DNA from: JAAYED01 sp040772225
Lineage (GTDB): Bacteria > Chloroflexota > Anaerolineae > UBA1429
Direction of reading: 5' to 3'
DNA: 64,000 nt
Assembly: GCA_040772225.1 (NCBI GenBank)
Contig: JAXGYO010000002.1
Span: 992,001-1,056,000, forward strand
Each line of letters opens with the position of its first letter. Position 1 is the first letter of the stretch. Both the position numbers and the translations under genes were made by a program. Below are positions 1-7,468 of this stretch, in pieces. Below the pieces are notes generated by a model. It saw only the letters and a program-made list of their open reading frames with translations. It made no database searches and was not told where the DNA came from.

Positions 1-1201
1 ACTGGTTCTTGAGGCTGCGCCGGATCGCCGGGCAGAGCTCTGCAGCGATACCGAGGCCCTCAAGCAGTTTTTCCTGCGGGTTGTCAAAGCGACGGTTCAG
101 ATAACTGAGCACGTCACCGCGCTCCCGCCAGACTTCCCACGCCGGTACCATCAAGCTGGGGTCGTCGATAGCCTGTAAGAAATACCGCAGGGTCCAATAG
201 GATGCGACGACGCGATCCGATTCGGGGTCATAGGCGGGGGGTTCCAGCCGAAAACAGAGACGGAAGGATGAGCCGCTCTCGCTCCTGGCCTTGTAAGTCC
301 AGTTCTTCCAGGCCTGGTAAAAGCGACCGATCTCCGCCGTCCTGGCCTGCGACACACGGACGTCAGCTTCCTTGCCCAGACTCTGCCACCACACCGAGGA
401 TACGGGGGCCGCCCGGTTGCTGACCATCTTCATAGCGCGGGCCCCGTGATGCCCGTCCTCAAAGCCCCATTCGCGCACGGCGCTATCCACGAGGCTCTTC
501 ATAAAACTCTCTAGCACCGTCTGTGGTCGCAGGATCGGTGCATCATTGCGTGCATCACGCTCGGGCAAAAGCGCTCGACAGGCAGGCGGCATGACGGCCG
601 CCAGGGCATCAAAACGACCGCTGTCGTCGGCCCCATCGATCACAGGCAGCCAGACCGCGCGCATAGAGCCGTTTTCGCCAGCCAGGCCAGGCAGAAACCG
701 TTGCCGCGCCAGCAACTCTAGCGCAAACTTGGCCACCGCCCCCCAGTAGAGCAGATCATTGCCCAGCCGGTTGACTGTGCGTATCTCTCGCTGTGCCAGG
801 GGCAGCGTGATGAGCAAGGGCAAGAGCTGCGCCAGAGGAACACTCAGGCCTTCGATGCGCCAGGGCTCGATAAGCACACTCTCATCGCCGAGATCGACCA
901 TCTCGCGATAGAGCCAGCCCGCCGAGACAGGAGCGACACTCGTTGACGGGAGATACGCCACCCTTGTCAGCCGCTGAGCCTTGTGCCAGGCGATATCCGG
1001 CACCAGATCGGAGAGAAGGTCGGCAATCTCTATCGTGGTAGCCGCGTGAGGATGCCGGCGGACACGCGGACGATGGATACCCTCAGCAGTCTGGAGCGGC
1101 GCCTCGGCATCGCGTTCAGCCCAGATGAAAAAGAGTTCCTCAGCCGGGTCGTCGTCTCGCGCTATCCATGTTCCATGAAGAATCGACTTGTATCCGAGCA
1201 A
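1..1201 (-). CDS. SNF2-type helicase, N-terminal part (partial at left edge)
   Basis: An open minus-strand frame runs uninterrupted from a TTG start at 1201 off the left end, giving about 400 residues. The start has AAGGA six to seven bases upstream and an in-frame stop lies upstream near 1285. The product begins with a block containing ILHGTWIARDDDPAEELFFI, followed by LELLARQRFLPGL, FRLCFRLEPPAYD, SYWTLRYFLQAIDDPSLMVP and LLEGLGIAAELCPAIRRSL. These blocks match what I know of the N-terminal region and SNF2-associated domain (DUF3670) of large bacterial SNF2 helicases. The ATPase motor would lie beyond the window. It is divergent from the dehydrogenase at 1358. Such proteins are about 900-1100 residues; their role in bacteria is poorly defined and partly linked to defence or repair. 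The family call is fairly secure, the function is not. Confidence 0.78.
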   Translation of the reverse strand, partial: MLGYKSILHGTWIARDDDPAEELFFIWAERDAEAPLQTAEGIHRPRVRRHPHAATTIEIADLLSDLVPDIAWHKAQRLTRVAYLPSTSVAPVSAGWLYREMVDLGDESVLIEPWRIEGLSVPLAQLLPLLITLPLAQREIRTVNRLGNDLLYWGAVAKFALELLARQRFLPGLAGENGSMRAVWLPVIDGADDSGRFDALAAVMPPACRALLPERDARNDAPILRPQTVLESFMKSLVDSAVREWGFEDGHHGARAMKMVSNRAAPVSSVWWQSLGKEADVRVSQARTAEIGRFYQAWKNWTYKARSESGSSFRLCFRLEPPAYDPESDRVVASYWTLRYFLQAIDDPSLMVPAWEVWRERGDVLSYLNRRFDNPQEKLLEGLGIAAELCPAIRRSLKNQ

Positions 1202-1295
1202 GGGCCATTCCTTATCCTGTGGCCGGGATCTTTCCCGGAACAGACAATTAGTATACGCCAATTGGACCCATGCGCGAAATCAAAACCGATGGCCC

Positions 1296-1324
1296 TTGAA
1301 TGATTACCTTGCGGGCTCTACAAT
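1296..1324 (+). promoter_or_regulatory. Predicted sigma70-type promoter of the Gfo/Idh/MocA gene
   Basis: TTGAAT (1296-1301) and TACAAT (1319-1324) are separated by 17 bp, 33 bp before the ATG at 1358. Identified by consensus match only. Confidence 0.55.
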
Positions 1325-1357
1325 CAGATACGCTCATCGCCATGGGAGGTGTATCTG

Positions 1358-2527
1358 ATGCTCAATGCAGGGATAGTGGGTGCCGGAATCCTCGGATGCG
1401 CTCATGCAGAGAACCTGCGTGACCATCCTGACGTCACCGTCAGGGCCGTAGCGGATATTCGGGCCGACGCCGCTCAGCGGCTCGCGTCTCAGTTAGGCGC
1501 TGAGGCCTATACGGGGGTCGCAGACATGCTTCAGCAGTGTCCGCTGGACCTCATAGTCGTCGCCACTCCCGATCCCTACCACCGCGAGCCTACACTGGCC
1601 GCGATAGCCGCAGGGGTCCCGAACATCCTGCAGGAAAAGCCTCTGGCGACCAATCTTGCCGATGCCCGGGCGATCTATGAGGCCGTCGAGAGCAGCGGCA
1701 CGCGCTTGTTTGTGAACTATGCCAACCGCAGCGCCCCCATGGACATTGCCACGGCCTACACGATCCGCGAGGGCCTTCTGGGGCAGATCGTCTATGGCGA
1801 GGTACGCCTGGATGACAACATCTCCGTCCCCACGGCGCTCTGGGGGACGCGGTCACGCGACTGGGCCGAAGGGTCATCCACGGCGCACTTTCTCCTGAGT
1901 CATGTCATCGACCTGTTGCGCTGGTATCTACACCCCGCCGAGATCAAGCAAGTCTATGCGGTGAAACAGCAAACGGTACTGGGCTATACCCCTGATCTTT
2001 ATGATGCGATCCTGGAGTTCGACAACGGGGCCCGCGTGCGGGTCAAGGCCGAATGGATTCGCCACATGGACGAGCTGGTCGAGTTCTATCTCAGCTTTTC
2101 CGGGGCAGAAGGGACGCTGATCTATAACAAGCTCCCGGGCTTTGGAGCGCGTGCCAGCTGGCGCGCCAATCTGGCATCGCGCCTCACCATCGCTGATCTG
2201 ATGCGCCACCAGCAAGAACTCGCCCGGGCCGGAGCACACACGCGGGCTGTCATCGACCGGGGCGCACCCGGAATCCAGCGCAGTCCTGGGGCAGAAGGTG
2301 TACTGCCTCTCGCCCTGGAATCCTTCGACCACAGCACTGGCAAGCCCATGGCGCTTGCCGACTGCGTGATCGACGCTATCCTCACTGACACACTCACGCC
2401 AGAATCCTGGAAGGGCCCCGGAGCGCTGCCGACCCACGAGGATGGGCTAAGGCAGACGCAAGCTGTGATGGGCATCGTGCGATCGGCGGAGCTGGATCGC
2501 GTCGTTCGTCTGGACGAACTCAGCTGA
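1358..2527 (+). CDS. Gfo/Idh/MocA-family NAD(P)-dependent sugar dehydrogenase
   Basis: The 389-residue protein opens with a Rossmann nucleotide-binding loop (GIVGAGILGCAHAENL) and carries the family's catalytic EKP motif (ILQEKPLATN, about residue 90), followed by the beta-sheet substrate domain. Members oxidise a sugar or sugar-derivative hydroxyl with NAD(P) in the cytoplasm; the substrate cannot be read from sequence. I chose the ATG at 1358 over the in-frame GTG at 1349 because GGGAGG sits 8 bp upstream of the ATG and overlaps the GTG. It is followed 18 bp later by an SMP-30 lactonase, so a dehydrogenase-to-lactone step is the natural inference. D-apiose dehydrogenases also belong to this family, but nothing specific ties this gene to that activity. 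Confidence 0.85.
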   Translation: MLNAGIVGAGILGCAHAENLRDHPDVTVRAVADIRADAAQRLASQLGAEAYTGVADMLQQCPLDLIVVATPDPYHREPTLAAIAAGVPNILQEKPLATNLADARAIYEAVESSGTRLFVNYANRSAPMDIATAYTIREGLLGQIVYGEVRLDDNISVPTALWGTRSRDWAEGSSTAHFLLSHVIDLLRWYLHPAEIKQVYAVKQQTVLGYTPDLYDAILEFDNGARVRVKAEWIRHMDELVEFYLSFSGAEGTLIYNKLPGFGARASWRANLASRLTIADLMRHQQELARAGAHTRAVIDRGAPGIQRSPGAEGVLPLALESFDHSTGKPMALADCVIDAILTDTLTPESWKGPGALPTHEDGLRQTQAVMGIVRSAELDRVVRLDELS

Positions 2528-2545
2528 CCGAAAAAAGGAGTCATC

Positions 2546-3388
2546 ATGTCCCTGCAGAACCTAGTCACATCAACAGAGTGGACGCTCGTAGCCAGCGGAT
2601 TTCAGTTCACCGAGGGGCCACTCTGGCATCCGGACGGCTATCTTGTGTTCAGCGATATCCCCGCTGACACGATCTACCGGCTCGAATCGGATCACACCTG
2701 TTCACCCTGGCGACGCCCGAGCGGCCACGCTAACGGGTTGACGTGCACCCCCGATGGTCGCCTCGTCGCCTGCGAGCATGGCAACCGGCGTGTGTCGATC
2801 GAGGGTCCCGAAGGAGAACCCATCTCCCTGGCCAGCCACTACGGCCAGGCCCGCCTCAACAGCCCAAATGACGTGGTGGCGCGCAGTGATGGAAGTATCT
2901 ACTTTACGGATCCCCCCTACGGCATCACGGAAGACCAACGAGAGTTACCACACAATGGCGTCTACCGTGTCACATCCAGTGGCGAGATCGAATTGGTCGT
3001 TTCCGACATGGGCCGGCCCAATGGCCTGGCCTTTTCACCGGACGAGAAGTTGTTGTACATCGATGACTCTGAGCGGCGCCAGATTCGCATCTACCAGGTA
3101 CAGCCAGAAGGCAATCTTGTTGGAGGACGCATCTGGGTCGACATGTCCTCGCCGGACACGGGCAGCCCAGACGGCATGAAGGTCGATCGCGACGGCAACG
3201 TTTACTGCACCGGTCCCGGCGGCATCTGGGTATTTGACCCCGACGCGACGTGCCTCGGCATCCTGAGGGGGCCAGAGCAGCCAGCCAATCTCGCCTTTGG
3301 TGATGCCGATCTCTGCACGCTGTACATCACCGCACGCACCAGCGTATACAGCCTGAGAGTGTCAGTGCCGGGCCTGCCCGTCTGCTGA
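2546..3388 (+). CDS. SMP-30/gluconolactonase-family lactonase
   Basis: This 280-residue protein matches the six-bladed propeller family of SMP-30/gluconolactonases. Recognisable blocks are FTEGPLWHPDGYLVFSDI (the metal-binding EGP glutamate), LNSPNDVVARSDGSIYFTDP (metal-binding Asn), MGRPNGLAFSPDEKLLYI (metal-binding Asn) and SPDGMKVDRDGNVYCTGP (the catalytic Asp region). Members hydrolyse sugar lactones to aldonates using a divalent metal. The ATG has AAGGAG seven bases upstream, and the short gap to the preceding dehydrogenase implies one operon. A hairpin follows the stop. The exact lactone is unknown. Confidence 0.88.
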   Translation: MSLQNLVTSTEWTLVASGFQFTEGPLWHPDGYLVFSDIPADTIYRLESDHTCSPWRRPSGHANGLTCTPDGRLVACEHGNRRVSIEGPEGEPISLASHYGQARLNSPNDVVARSDGSIYFTDPPYGITEDQRELPHNGVYRVTSSGEIELVVSDMGRPNGLAFSPDEKLLYIDDSERRQIRIYQVQPEGNLVGGRIWVDMSSPDTGSPDGMKVDRDGNVYCTGPGGIWVFDPDATCLGILRGPEQPANLAFGDADLCTLYITARTSVYSLRVSVPGLPVC

Positions 3389-3404
3389 CGCGTCCTAACA
3401 ACGC

Positions 3405-3440
3405 GAGAGGGGGGCGCCCGACTTGCCGGCGCCCCCTCTC
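3405..3440. terminator. Bidirectional hairpin between convergent genes
   Basis: GC-rich inverted repeat, arms 3405-3418 and 3428-3440 with one bulged G, loop of about nine bases. It sits between the lactonase (+) and the dehydratase (-). No long T-run follows, so efficiency is uncertain. Confidence 0.6.
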
Positions 3441-3508
3441 TGTGCCAGACGTTCACTATCCCCCCGCGACTGGCAGACCGCCCGCTAGATCAGCGCATGT
3501 GGCAGTCC

Positions 3509-4747
3509 TCAGGGTTTAATGACGGTCCCGTCCAGCCGCCGGATCTCCGGCCAGTAGCCGTTACCGGGCTCCTCCTCAAAGGGATAGCGTGCGGCCTTGG
3601 CCTCGTCGATGTCGACACCCCACCCCGGCCGGTCGTTGGCCCACATCGCGCCGTCGTGCACCTCCGGTGTCCCCGGAAAGACTTCTCGCAATTCGTCGCC
3701 CATGAGGGAGAGTTCTTGAATGCCGAAATTGGGGGAAGCCAGGTCGAGATGCATGTTAGCGGCATGTCCCACAGGGGACACATCGCCGGGGCCGTGCCAG
3801 GCGGTACGCACGCCCATAAACTCGCAAAAGGCCGCCAGTTTCCGGGCGACAGTGAACCCACCGATGTCGCTGATGTGCACCCGAATAAAGTCGATCAGCC
3901 GGTCTTTGATCAGGGGTACGTACTCTGCGGCATTGACAAAGAGCTCGCCCATCGCCAGCGGCGTGCTAGTCTGCTGGCGCACGATCGAGAAATAGCCGAT
4001 ATCCTCAGGGGAAAAGAGGTCCTCCAGGAAGAACAGCCGGTACTGCTCAAGGGCCTTGGCAAGCCAGATCCCATCGCTGGCCGGGATACGCTCGTGGACA
4101 TCATGCAGTAGCTCCACTTCGTCGCCCAACGACAGGCGTAGATGTTCAAAGAGGGCGGGCACGGCGCGAATGTAGGGCCCAGGTTCCCACGTTCTCGTCT
4201 GACTGGCGTCCAACGCGGGTAGAGTGGTTCCACCGCGGCTGCCATAGGTCGTCAGCCCTGGAATCGCCATCTGGCAGCGCACATAACGAAAACCCTGCTC
4301 CATATACGCACGCGCACGATCCTCCACCTCGAGAGCATCGCGACCGGAGGCGTGCACATAGACAGGGACAGCCTCGCGCACTTTGCCGCCGAGCAGCTGG
4401 TACACGGGCATCTTGGCGCGCTTGCCCTTGATGTCCCACAGTGCCTCGTCCAGTCCGCTCAGGGCGTTATTGAGCACCGGGCCGCTGCGCCAGTAGGAAC
4501 TCACAAAGGCCGACTGGTAGAGGTCGTCAATGCGGTCTACATCACGGCCAATGGCAAACGGCTTGAGATAAGACTCGATCGCAGTGGCCACAGCCAGGGC
4601 ACGCTGCGTAAAGGTCGCACATCCAAGGCCATAGAGCCCCGGCTCGCTGGTCAGCACTTTGACAACCACCAGCCGAATCCCGGCCGGAGCTGTGAGAATC
4701 GTCTGTACATCCGTGATCTTGACCGGCGGACACCCTCGCTCGCCCAT
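3509..4747 (-). CDS. Enolase-superfamily sugar-acid dehydratase, RspA/ManD-like
   Basis: The 412-residue protein aligns well from memory with the D-mannonate dehydratase/RspA subgroup of the enolase superfamily: SAFVSSYWRSGPVLNNALSG, ALWDIKGKRAKMPVYQLLGG and VPVYVHASGRD in the lid and early barrel. The metal-binding carboxylates appear in ELLHDVHERI, FFLEDLFSPED and PLAMGELFVNA, with the HDVH histidine and the late RTAWHGPGDVSPVGHAAN block also present. The family removes water from sugar acids (D-mannonate or D-gluconate) to give 2-keto-3-deoxy sugar acids; some members are very slow. The start at 4747 has AAGGAGGG five bases upstream; a longer frame to 4810 has no such site. It converges on the dehydrogenase-lactonase pair, whose product could be its substrate. 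Confidence 0.85.
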   Translation of the reverse strand: MGERGCPPVKITDVQTILTAPAGIRLVVVKVLTSEPGLYGLGCATFTQRALAVATAIESYLKPFAIGRDVDRIDDLYQSAFVSSYWRSGPVLNNALSGLDEALWDIKGKRAKMPVYQLLGGKVREAVPVYVHASGRDALEVEDRARAYMEQGFRYVRCQMAIPGLTTYGSRGGTTLPALDASQTRTWEPGPYIRAVPALFEHLRLSLGDEVELLHDVHERIPASDGIWLAKALEQYRLFFLEDLFSPEDIGYFSIVRQQTSTPLAMGELFVNAAEYVPLIKDRLIDFIRVHISDIGGFTVARKLAAFCEFMGVRTAWHGPGDVSPVGHAANMHLDLASPNFGIQELSLMGDELREVFPGTPEVHDGAMWANDRPGWGVDIDEAKAARYPFEEEPGNGYWPEIRRLDGTVIKP

Positions 4748-4839
4748 CAGGTCCCTCCTTATCGATCGCTGTTGCGCGTCCATATTACTGCTGGCACCAG
4801 CCGCCATCAAATGAACACGGAGAATCCCGGGCTGCCGTT

Positions 4840-4867
4840 TTGATCGGTGGCCCCCCTCACCTATAAT
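4840..4867 (+). promoter_or_regulatory. Predicted promoter of aspS-rnc-smc
   Basis: TTGATC (4840-4845) and a perfect TATAAT (4862-4867) spaced 16 bp. It lies inside the longer open frame upstream of aspS and therefore supports the ATG at 4904 as the real start. Confidence 0.7.
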
Positions 4868-4903
4868 CGTACAGACATAGCGGATGCACCAGGAGACGTA
4901 GAA

Positions 4904-6697
4904 ATGCTAAAAACACACGACTGCGGCCAACTGCGCGCGGCAGATTCCGGAAAGACCGTGATGCTGGCTGGCTGGGTGCACCGGCGCCGGGACCATGGCA
5001 ATCTAATTTTCGTCGATCTGCGTGACCGATTCGGCATTACGCAGCTCGTGTTCAACCCCGATATCTCCGAACAGACTCACGCTGCTGCCTCTGACCTGCA
5101 CATCGAGTATGTAATCCGTGTGGTCGGCCAGGTGCGAGAACGCCCGGAGGGGATGCGCAATCCAGACATGCCCACGGGCGAGATCGAGGTCGTGGCCACC
5201 GAACTGGAGATCCTCAACACTGCCAAACTCCCGGTGTTTCACATCAATCGAGAGAGCGAAGTGGATGAAGCGGTCCGGCTGCGGTACCGCTACCTCGACC
5301 TGCGGCGTCAGCGGATGCAGCGCAACCTCGTGCTGTATCACGAGGTCACCCGGTTCATTCGTGAGCATCTCTCGAACCGTGGTTTTGTAGAGATCGAGAC
5401 ACCGATCCTGTTCAAGAGCACGCCTGAGGGCGCGCGTGATTATGTCGTGCCCAGCCGCATCCACCCTGGCAAGTTCTATGCTCTGCCTCAATCGCCCCAG
5501 CAACTCAAGCAGTTACTCATGGTGAGCGGGTTTGAGCGGTACTTTCAGATCGCCCGGTGTTTCCGGGATGAGGACCAGCGCTCGGATCGCCAGCCAGAGT
5601 TCACACAGCTGGACCTCGAGATGTCCTTTGTGGATCGCGACGACATTCTGGCCCTGATGGAGGACCTGCTCATTGCCCTGGTCCCCGCCGTCTCTGACAA
5701 GCGCATTGCGACCATCCCCTTCCCCCGCCTGACCTACGCCGAAGCAATGGACAAGTACGGCAGCGACAAGCCGGATGTCCGGTTCGGCATGACGATCGTG
5801 GACATTACGGACATTGCTGGCAAGACAGCGTTCACAGTATTCAGCAGCGCCGTTGAGGCGGGCGGCAGGGTCAAGGCGATCGTGGCTCCTGGGTGTGCGG
5901 GCTACACCCGGCGACAGATCGATGAGCTCGGACAGATGGCGCGAGATCTGGGGGCAAAGGGCCTGGCTACAATCCAGATGCGCCCCGAGGGTCCGCACAC
6001 CCCCATCGCGCGCTTTCTGTCGCCAGAAGAACTTGAGAGCATCATCTCCCGATGCGGCGCTCAAGAAGGGGACCTGGTACTGATCGTTGCGGATCAGCCC
6101 AAGACTGTAGCACAGGTGCTCGGGCAGATGCGCACCGAGTTTGGCAAGCGACTGTCACTGGTTGATGACAACGTGCTGGCCTTTGCCTGGATCACAGACT
6201 TTCCGCTGCTGGAGTGGGATGACGAGGAGCAGCGCTACACGGCGGTGCATCACCCCTTTACTGCACCCATGGATGACGACCTGGACATGCTCGAGTCCGC
6301 CCCCGAAAAGGTACGCGCCAAGGCCTACGATGTGGTTGCCAACGGCTACGAGATAGGCGGCGGAAGCATACGAATTCATCGCAGGGACATTCAGGAGCGC
6401 ATGTTTGCGGCCATCGGGATGAGCAGAGAAGCGGCACAGTCCCAGTTCGGCCACCTGCTCGAAGCCTTTGAGTTCGGCGCTCCGCCCCATGGCGGCATCG
6501 CCGCGGGCATGGCGCGCCTGGTGATGCTCCTGGCAGGCGAGCCGAACATTCGCGAGGTGACGGCCTTTCCCAAGACACAGAGTGCAGTCGACTTGATGAC
6601 GGACGCCCCGTCATATCTGACGCCGCGGCAACTGGCCGAGCTGCACATCCTCGTGGACGATACGCACATGAGCAATACGAAGGATGGCGATGCCTGA
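4904..6697 (+). CDS. aspS: Aspartyl-tRNA synthetase
   Basis: The 597-residue bacterial-type class IIb synthetase charges tRNA with aspartate. The N-terminal OB-fold (GWVHRRRDHGNLIFVDLRDR) is followed by the catalytic core with motif 1, motif 2 (FRDEDQRSDRQPEFTQLDLE), the bacterial GAD insertion at about residues 285-415, and motif 3 (PPHGGIAAGMARLVMLLAGE). In motif 3 the usual G-[LI]-D-R is G-M-A-R: the arginine is kept and the Asp is Ala, a small oddity. The ATG at 4904 is preceded by AGGAGA; the upstream in-frame extension contains the promoter. The 3' end overlaps rnc by a few bases. Whether it discriminates tRNA-Asp from tRNA-Asn cannot be read here. Confidence 0.95.
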   Translation: MLKTHDCGQLRAADSGKTVMLAGWVHRRRDHGNLIFVDLRDRFGITQLVFNPDISEQTHAAASDLHIEYVIRVVGQVRERPEGMRNPDMPTGEIEVVATELEILNTAKLPVFHINRESEVDEAVRLRYRYLDLRRQRMQRNLVLYHEVTRFIREHLSNRGFVEIETPILFKSTPEGARDYVVPSRIHPGKFYALPQSPQQLKQLLMVSGFERYFQIARCFRDEDQRSDRQPEFTQLDLEMSFVDRDDILALMEDLLIALVPAVSDKRIATIPFPRLTYAEAMDKYGSDKPDVRFGMTIVDITDIAGKTAFTVFSSAVEAGGRVKAIVAPGCAGYTRRQIDELGQMARDLGAKGLATIQMRPEGPHTPIARFLSPEELESIISRCGAQEGDLVLIVADQPKTVAQVLGQMRTEFGKRLSLVDDNVLAFAWITDFPLLEWDDEEQRYTAVHHPFTAPMDDDLDMLESAPEKVRAKAYDVVANGYEIGGGSIRIHRRDIQERMFAAIGMSREAAQSQFGHLLEAFEFGAPPHGGIAAGMARLVMLLAGEPNIREVTAFPKTQSAVDLMTDAPSYLTPRQLAELHILVDDTHMSNTKDGDA

Positions 6698-7397
6698 CGC
6701 GGCACGGGAAAGACAACTCCTGGCGTTGACTGAAGCAATAGGCTTTAGCTTTCACAATCTCGGCCACCTCGACCGGGCGCTGACGCACAGCTCCTATGCC
6801 AACGAGAATCCTGGTGCGGAGACCGTTGATAATGAGCGCCTGGAGTATCTTGGTGATGCGATCCTGGGCTTTCTGGTGGCCGAATGGCTGTTCAAGCGAT
6901 ACCCGGAAGCGCAGGAGGGAGAACTCACCAGCCTGCGGGTCTTTGTGGTTCGCACCGAGAGCCTGGCCCGTGTCGGTCGCGAGCTCCAACTGGGCCAGTA
7001 TCTGCGCATGGGACGAGGCGAGGAGGCCAGCGGAGGCAAGGAGCGCGAAGCGAACCTGTGCGCCGCCTTCGAAGCCTTTGTTGGGGCGATCTACCTTGAC
7101 CGGGGCCTGGAGACTACCCGCGCACTGGTGGGCGCTTTGCTCGAGACCCGTTCTGCCGAGATCGAGCTGCAGCGCTCAAAAAAGAACGCCAAGAGCTATC
7201 TGCAGGAGTATACGCAGTCCGCGATGCAAATCACGCCGGCCTATGCTATCATCGCCGAGCACGGGCCCGACCACGATCGGCAGTTTGTTGCGCGAGTTAT
7301 GGTTGGTAACGAGACCTGGGGCGAGGGATCGGGGCGAAGCAAACAGGCTGCCGAGCAGGCCGCCGCGGCGGCGGCCATCGAGCAGCGAGCGCTCTAG
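6690..7397 (+). CDS. rnc: Ribonuclease III
   Basis: This 235-residue protein is an endoribonuclease for double-stranded RNA (rRNA and mRNA processing). The RNase III signature NERLEYLGDAILGFLVAEWL carries the metal-binding acidic residues, and the second acidic cluster appears in AAFEAFVGAIYLDRG. A C-terminal dsRNA-binding domain (about 155-230) includes SYLQEYTQ and the basic GRSKQAAEQAAAAAAI end. Two in-frame ATGs exist: 6684, and 6690 chosen because AAGGA is then five bases upstream. Either start lies inside the end of aspS, so translation is coupled. It is followed by smc, an order seen in many bacteria. Confidence 0.95.
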   Translation: MPDAARERQLLALTEAIGFSFHNLGHLDRALTHSSYANENPGAETVDNERLEYLGDAILGFLVAEWLFKRYPEAQEGELTSLRVFVVRTESLARVGRELQLGQYLRMGRGEEASGGKEREANLCAAFEAFVGAIYLDRGLETTRALVGALLETRSAEIELQRSKKNAKSYLQEYTQSAMQITPAYAIIAEHGPDHDRQFVARVMVGNETWGEGSGRSKQAAEQAAAAAAIEQRAL

Positions 7398-7468
7398 CGT
7401 CGGGCGCTCCAGCGCTGTGTTCGCGCCTTTTTACCGCAGTGCAATGAAACAGGAATTGTAAAGGCAGT

